DNA of 8,694 nucleotides from JAYEJW01 sp034716535 (GTDB lineage Bacteria; Pseudomonadota; Gammaproteobacteria; Chromatiales; Chromatiaceae), in contig JAYEJW010000447.1 of assembly GCA_034716535.1 (NCBI GenBank), forward strand, positions 1-8,694, read 5' to 3'. Made by a program: the position numbers and the translations under genes. Below, piece after piece: positions 6,637 to 8,694 of this stretch. The notes below the pieces were generated by a model. That model worked only from the letters and a program-made list of their open reading frames with translations, had not been told where the DNA came from and ran no database searches. Within the stretch, counting starts at the first letter, position 1. Every line of letters starts with the position of its first letter.

Positions 6637-6874
6637 ATGTTGCACATCCCTTCGCGTCTCGCCGCCCTGATCGCAGCTGCCGACCATGGTGTTTTTCGAT
6701 GAGAGTGGTCGGCAGGTGCTCCAGACCGACGCGCTCGTGCTCAAGAGTCGTATGATGAACTCCTTGGGCTTCGTCGCCGAGCGCGCCTATGAAGACGGCT
6801 GGACCTATCAACGTTTCGCCCGCAGCCAGGCCATGGCCCGCGCTGCCGGGGAACGCGACGACAACAATGACTAG
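6637..6874 (+). pseudogene. Small gene apparently frameshifted at a T5 run (or two overlapping small ORFs)
   Basis: ATG 6637 has a strong Shine-Dalgarno (GGAGGAAGGA, 6625-6634). It reads MLHIPSRLAALIAAADHGVF and then stops at TGA 6700-6702. A second frame, offset by +1 and open from ATG 6686 to TAG 6872-6874, encodes a protein-like 62-aa sequence (GFVAERAYEDGWTYQRFA within it) but has no Shine-Dalgarno of its own. Removing one T from TTTTT (6692-6696) fuses them into one polypeptide of about 79 aa reading HGVFDESGRQVLQTD across the joint. The possibilities are a real frameshift mutation, a sequencing error, +1 programmed frameshifting, or a leader peptide coupled to a second ORF. I do not recognise the family. 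The stop codon lies inside the palindromic element that precedes the pentapeptide gene. Confidence 0.5.
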
Positions 6875-6896
6875 TACTCCGACAGGGAGTACTAGG
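6872..6896 (+). promoter_or_regulatory. Palindromic element, copy 2 (upstream of pentapeptide gene)
   Basis: CTAGTACTCC (6871-6880) and GGAGTACTAG (6886-6895) form a perfect 10-bp dyad with the 5-nt centre GACAG. The right edge touches the Shine-Dalgarno (AGGAGGAGG, 6894-6902) of the pentapeptide gene, 11 nt before its ATG. It shares the core GTACTCC-N5-GGAGTAC and the surrounding bases with the minus-strand copy at 5679-5703. If transcribed, the hairpin would sit directly beside the ribosome-binding site. An ATGACT (6867) to TACTAG (6890) promoter-like pair with a 17-nt gap overlaps it but would leave almost no leader. Confidence 0.65.
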
Positions 6897-6906
6897 AGGA
6901 GGCACG

Positions 6907-7758
6907 ATGATCGAAATCAAGCACAGAGAGAGTGGCGAGGTCCTCTACGAGGTTGAAGGAGACTCCCTGGTCGGGGCGGACCTGGACCACCAGGAGCTCG
7001 AGGGCGCGGATCTGCGCGGGCAGGACCTGCGGGGGGCCAACTTCCAGGGTGCCGACCTCAGCGGCGCCGACCTGCGGGAAGCCGACGTCGAGGGCGCGAA
7101 TTTCAAGGCCGCGGTGCTCCGCGGGGCCGATCTCACCGGCGCTGATCTCAACGATGCCACCTTCGGTGACGGTGTCCCGGGGAATGCCGCCGTCTTGACG
7201 GAATGCTCCCTGCGCGACGCCCGCATAACCTCCTGCGACATGCCGTACGTCGATCTGCGCGACGCGGATCTATCGGGCTCCAGCCTGTCGCGAACGGATC
7301 TGCACAGTGCCCGGATGGTGAACGCGTTGCTGCGAAAGACCGTCGTCGGATCGGCCCTGATGTTGGAGGCCGATCTTCGGGGCGCGGATCTCACCGAGGC
7401 CTATCTGTGCAACGTGCGCCTCAACGGGGCCAATCTTTCCGACGCCAAGCTCGATCGGGCGAAGCTCGGCGGGGAGGAGTGTATCCCTGCCACAATGAAC
7501 CGGGTGGTCATGATCCGTACGAGCCTGGTCGGTGCCGCGCTGAGTGGGGTTTCCCTGTTGCGCGCAGATCTCTCCAACGCCAACCTGACCGACGCTGACC
7601 TCAGCGAGGCGGACTTGACCGGCTCGATCATGCGTAAGGCCAATTTGGCCGGGACGAACTTTCAGGATGTCGACCTGACAACGACGACCATGACCCTGTC
7701 CAATCTCTCCAAGGCGAAGAACGTCCGGCTAAAATACACAAAGCGGGATGCGCGGTAG
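6907..7758 (+). CDS. Pentapeptide-repeat protein
   Basis: This 283-aa protein is built almost wholly of A(D/N)LXX pentapeptide repeats from about residue 24 to 265. Examples are GADLRG, GANFQG, GADLSG and, near the end, NLTDADLSEADL. This composition folds as a right-handed quadrilateral beta-helix. Two looser zones interrupt the repeats: about 90-115, and about 190-205 where GGEECIPATMNR occurs. The N-terminal MIEIKHRESGEVLYEVEGDSL is a beta-strand-like cap, and the C-terminus is basic (LKYTKRDAR). No signal peptide or membrane segment is seen, so it is predicted cytoplasmic. Some pentapeptide proteins mimic DNA and bind gyrase (MfpA, Qnr), but nothing here proves that role. ATG 6907 has a tandem AGGAGGAGG ribosome-binding site. 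Confidence 0.92.
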   Translation: MIEIKHRESGEVLYEVEGDSLVGADLDHQELEGADLRGQDLRGANFQGADLSGADLREADVEGANFKAAVLRGADLTGADLNDATFGDGVPGNAAVLTECSLRDARITSCDMPYVDLRDADLSGSSLSRTDLHSARMVNALLRKTVVGSALMLEADLRGADLTEAYLCNVRLNGANLSDAKLDRAKLGGEECIPATMNRVVMIRTSLVGAALSGVSLLRADLSNANLTDADLSEADLTGSIMRKANLAGTNFQDVDLTTTTMTLSNLSKAKNVRLKYTKRDAR

Positions 7759-7796
7759 TCGCCTGCAGTTCTATGGGGCAGCGACCGCCTTTCGTT

Positions 7797-7834
7797 GCTT
7801 CCTTGCGGGTGCGAGCAGGTAAGCCGTACGTTTT
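7797..7834 (+). terminator. Candidate terminator after the pentapeptide gene
   Basis: GCTTCCTTGC (7797-7806) pairs with GCAGGTAAGC (7815-7824), giving a 10-position stem with one mismatch and one G-T pair around an 8-nt loop. TTTT at 7831-7834 follows after a 6-nt gap, so it is imperfect as an intrinsic terminator. A second weaker stem lies just before it (GTCGC 7758-7762 with GCGAC 7781-7785). The location between convergent genes supports the call. Confidence 0.4.
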
Positions 7835-7852
7835 CTGGAGTGGCTGGACTGC

Positions 7853-8524
7853 CTAACTGTTTGAGATATGGAGATCGCGTTGCGGGAAGGGGATCCTGAT
7901 GCCCTGCTCCTTGAACGCCTTCCAGATGGCGAGGTTGATCGCCGTGCGCACGTTGTTCACACCCTTTTCGGGGTCCTCGATCCAGACCCGCAGCTCCAGG
8001 TTGATGCCGTTGTCCCCGAATCCGAGCAGCCGGCAGGCCGGCGGCGGGTTTGTGATCACCCGTTCACTTGCCTTCGCCGCCTGCTCCATGAGCTGCATCG
8101 CCGCTTCCGGGTCATCGTCGTAGCTGATCTGTACCGGCACCTTGAGCCGGACCTGCCGGTCGCCATAGCTCCAGTTGATGACATGGGAGGTGATCAGCTC
8201 CTCATTCGGGATGAGCGTGTCCACGCCGTTGCGGTCGCGCACGACGATGTAGCGAGCGCCCATCTTCTCCACCCAGCCGAACCGGTCCTCGATGGTAATG
8301 ACATCGCCCGGGCGGATCGATCGGTCGAATAGCAGCAGGAAGCCGCTGATCAGATTGCTGGTCACCTTCTGCAGGCCGAAACCGATACCCACACCGAGTG
8401 CGCCGCCCATGACGGCGAGGCTCGTTAGATCCAGCCCCGCACTGGTCAACGCGAACAGGAGGGCGATGAATACGAGGGTGTACTTCGCCACCTTGGCGAC
8501 GCCGAGTCGCAGTCCCGCATCCAT
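7853..8524 (-). CDS. MscS-family mechanosensitive channel, apparently lacking the N-terminal TM1
   Basis: From ATG 8524 this encodes 223 aa: a TM2-like helix (about 15-30), then a Gly/Ala-rich pore helix TM3 at 36-62 (GGALGVGIGFGLQKVTSN). The MscS beta domain follows (DRSIRPGDVITIEDRFGWV, then IPNEELITSHVINWS), and then the C-terminal alpha/beta cytoplasmic domain. MscS channels gate ion and osmolyte efflux on hypo-osmotic shock and normally have at least three TM helices. In-frame codons above the ATG still look homologous (RLIEARLGAKSG) but reach TGA at 8588-8590 before any TM1. The other two upstream frames do not supply one. The gene is therefore probably 5'-truncated, or has a start I cannot see. 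The upstream Shine-Dalgarno is weak (AGAG). Family identity is firm; whether the channel works is doubtful. Confidence 0.8.
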   Translation of the reverse strand: MDAGLRLGVAKVAKYTLVFIALLFALTSAGLDLTSLAVMGGALGVGIGFGLQKVTSNLISGFLLLFDRSIRPGDVITIEDRFGWVEKMGARYIVVRDRNGVDTLIPNEELITSHVINWSYGDRQVRLKVPVQISYDDDPEAAMQLMEQAAKASERVITNPPPACRLLGFGDNGINLELRVWIEDPEKGVNNVRTAINLAIWKAFKEQGIRIPFPQRDLHISNS

Positions 8525-8589
8525 GCCGCTCTTTGCGCCGAGGCGTGCCTCGATCAGACGCGTAACGGCGTCGGAGTGTCGCCGTGCTC

Positions 8590-8694
8590 AGGATGCGAAA
8601 CGGGACGTCCCAGTCCCCCTTTCGCCTTCCGCTCGGCGACAGCCTTTATGCCCCGGTTCGCCCCGCTCCGGGGCCACAGCTTCGGCACTTCGCG
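8590..8694. other. Inverted-repeat-rich segment abutting the broken 5' end of the mscS-like gene
   Basis: No gene is recognisable in this stretch. It holds a perfect 10-bp palindrome GGGACGTCCC (8602-8611) and a hairpin GCCCCGG (8650-8656) with CCGGGGC (8668-8674) and an 11-nt loop. It begins where MscS similarity stops. A dispersed intergenic repeat or the end of an inserted element is a reasonable guess, but the window ends before the other boundary. Confidence 0.35.

Noticed and set aside
8595..8694. A coding region on the minus strand upstream of mscS
   Set aside because: The three frames give short or stop-broken, Gly/Arg-rich translations without motifs, and the stretch is dominated by inverted repeats.

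Overview
The window is GC-rich, densely coded bacterial chromosome. The gene types (a symporter-fused histidine kinase of the CbrA/CrbS kind, a PdxH close in sequence to the Escherichia coli enzyme, and LTXXQ, pentapeptide and MscS proteins) suggest a gammaproteobacterium. A genus cannot be named from sequence reading alone. No tRNA, rRNA, CRISPR array, transposase or integrase was seen.

Bases 77-5146 form one plus-strand signalling operon of five tightly packed genes. They encode a 66-aa two-helix membrane protein, a 925-aa sodium:solute-symporter/STAC/histidine kinase, a stand-alone 124-aa receiver, a 493-aa CBS-pair/DUF294 nucleotidyltransferase-like protein, and a 63-aa single-helix membrane protein. 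The last gene is joined to its neighbour by an ATGA overlap. The kinase and receiver genes overlap by 32 nt. The likely job is to sense a transported or extracellular nutrient (carboxylate or amino-acid type in characterised relatives). The receiver has no output domain, so the downstream step is not encoded in the usual way. The CBS/DUF294 protein is a candidate partner, by context only.

Bases 5147-5211 hold a strong hairpin between convergent units. On the minus strand, pdxH (5718-6356, PLP synthesis) is followed by a small periplasmic LTXXQ/Spy-CpxP-like gene (5212-5658). A divergent spacer (6357-6636) leads to a small plus-strand gene that looks frameshifted at a T5 run (6637-6874). A pentapeptide-repeat protein gene follows (6907-7758).

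The most unusual signal is a 25-bp palindromic element present twice. It lies just upstream of the LTXXQ gene (5679-5703, minus) and just upstream of the pentapeptide gene (6872-6896, plus). Both copies have the same orientation to the gene they precede and match at 23 of 25 positions, including the non-symmetric centre. This suggests a shared operator or RNA leader element that ties a periplasmic stress-type protein to a pentapeptide-repeat protein.

The right end holds a minus-strand MscS-family channel gene (7853-8524) that keeps TM2, the pore helix and the cytoplasmic domain. Its reading frame stops about 66 nt upstream of the first ATG, so TM1 is missing. The sequence beyond (8590-8694) is rich in inverted repeats and has no recognisable gene.
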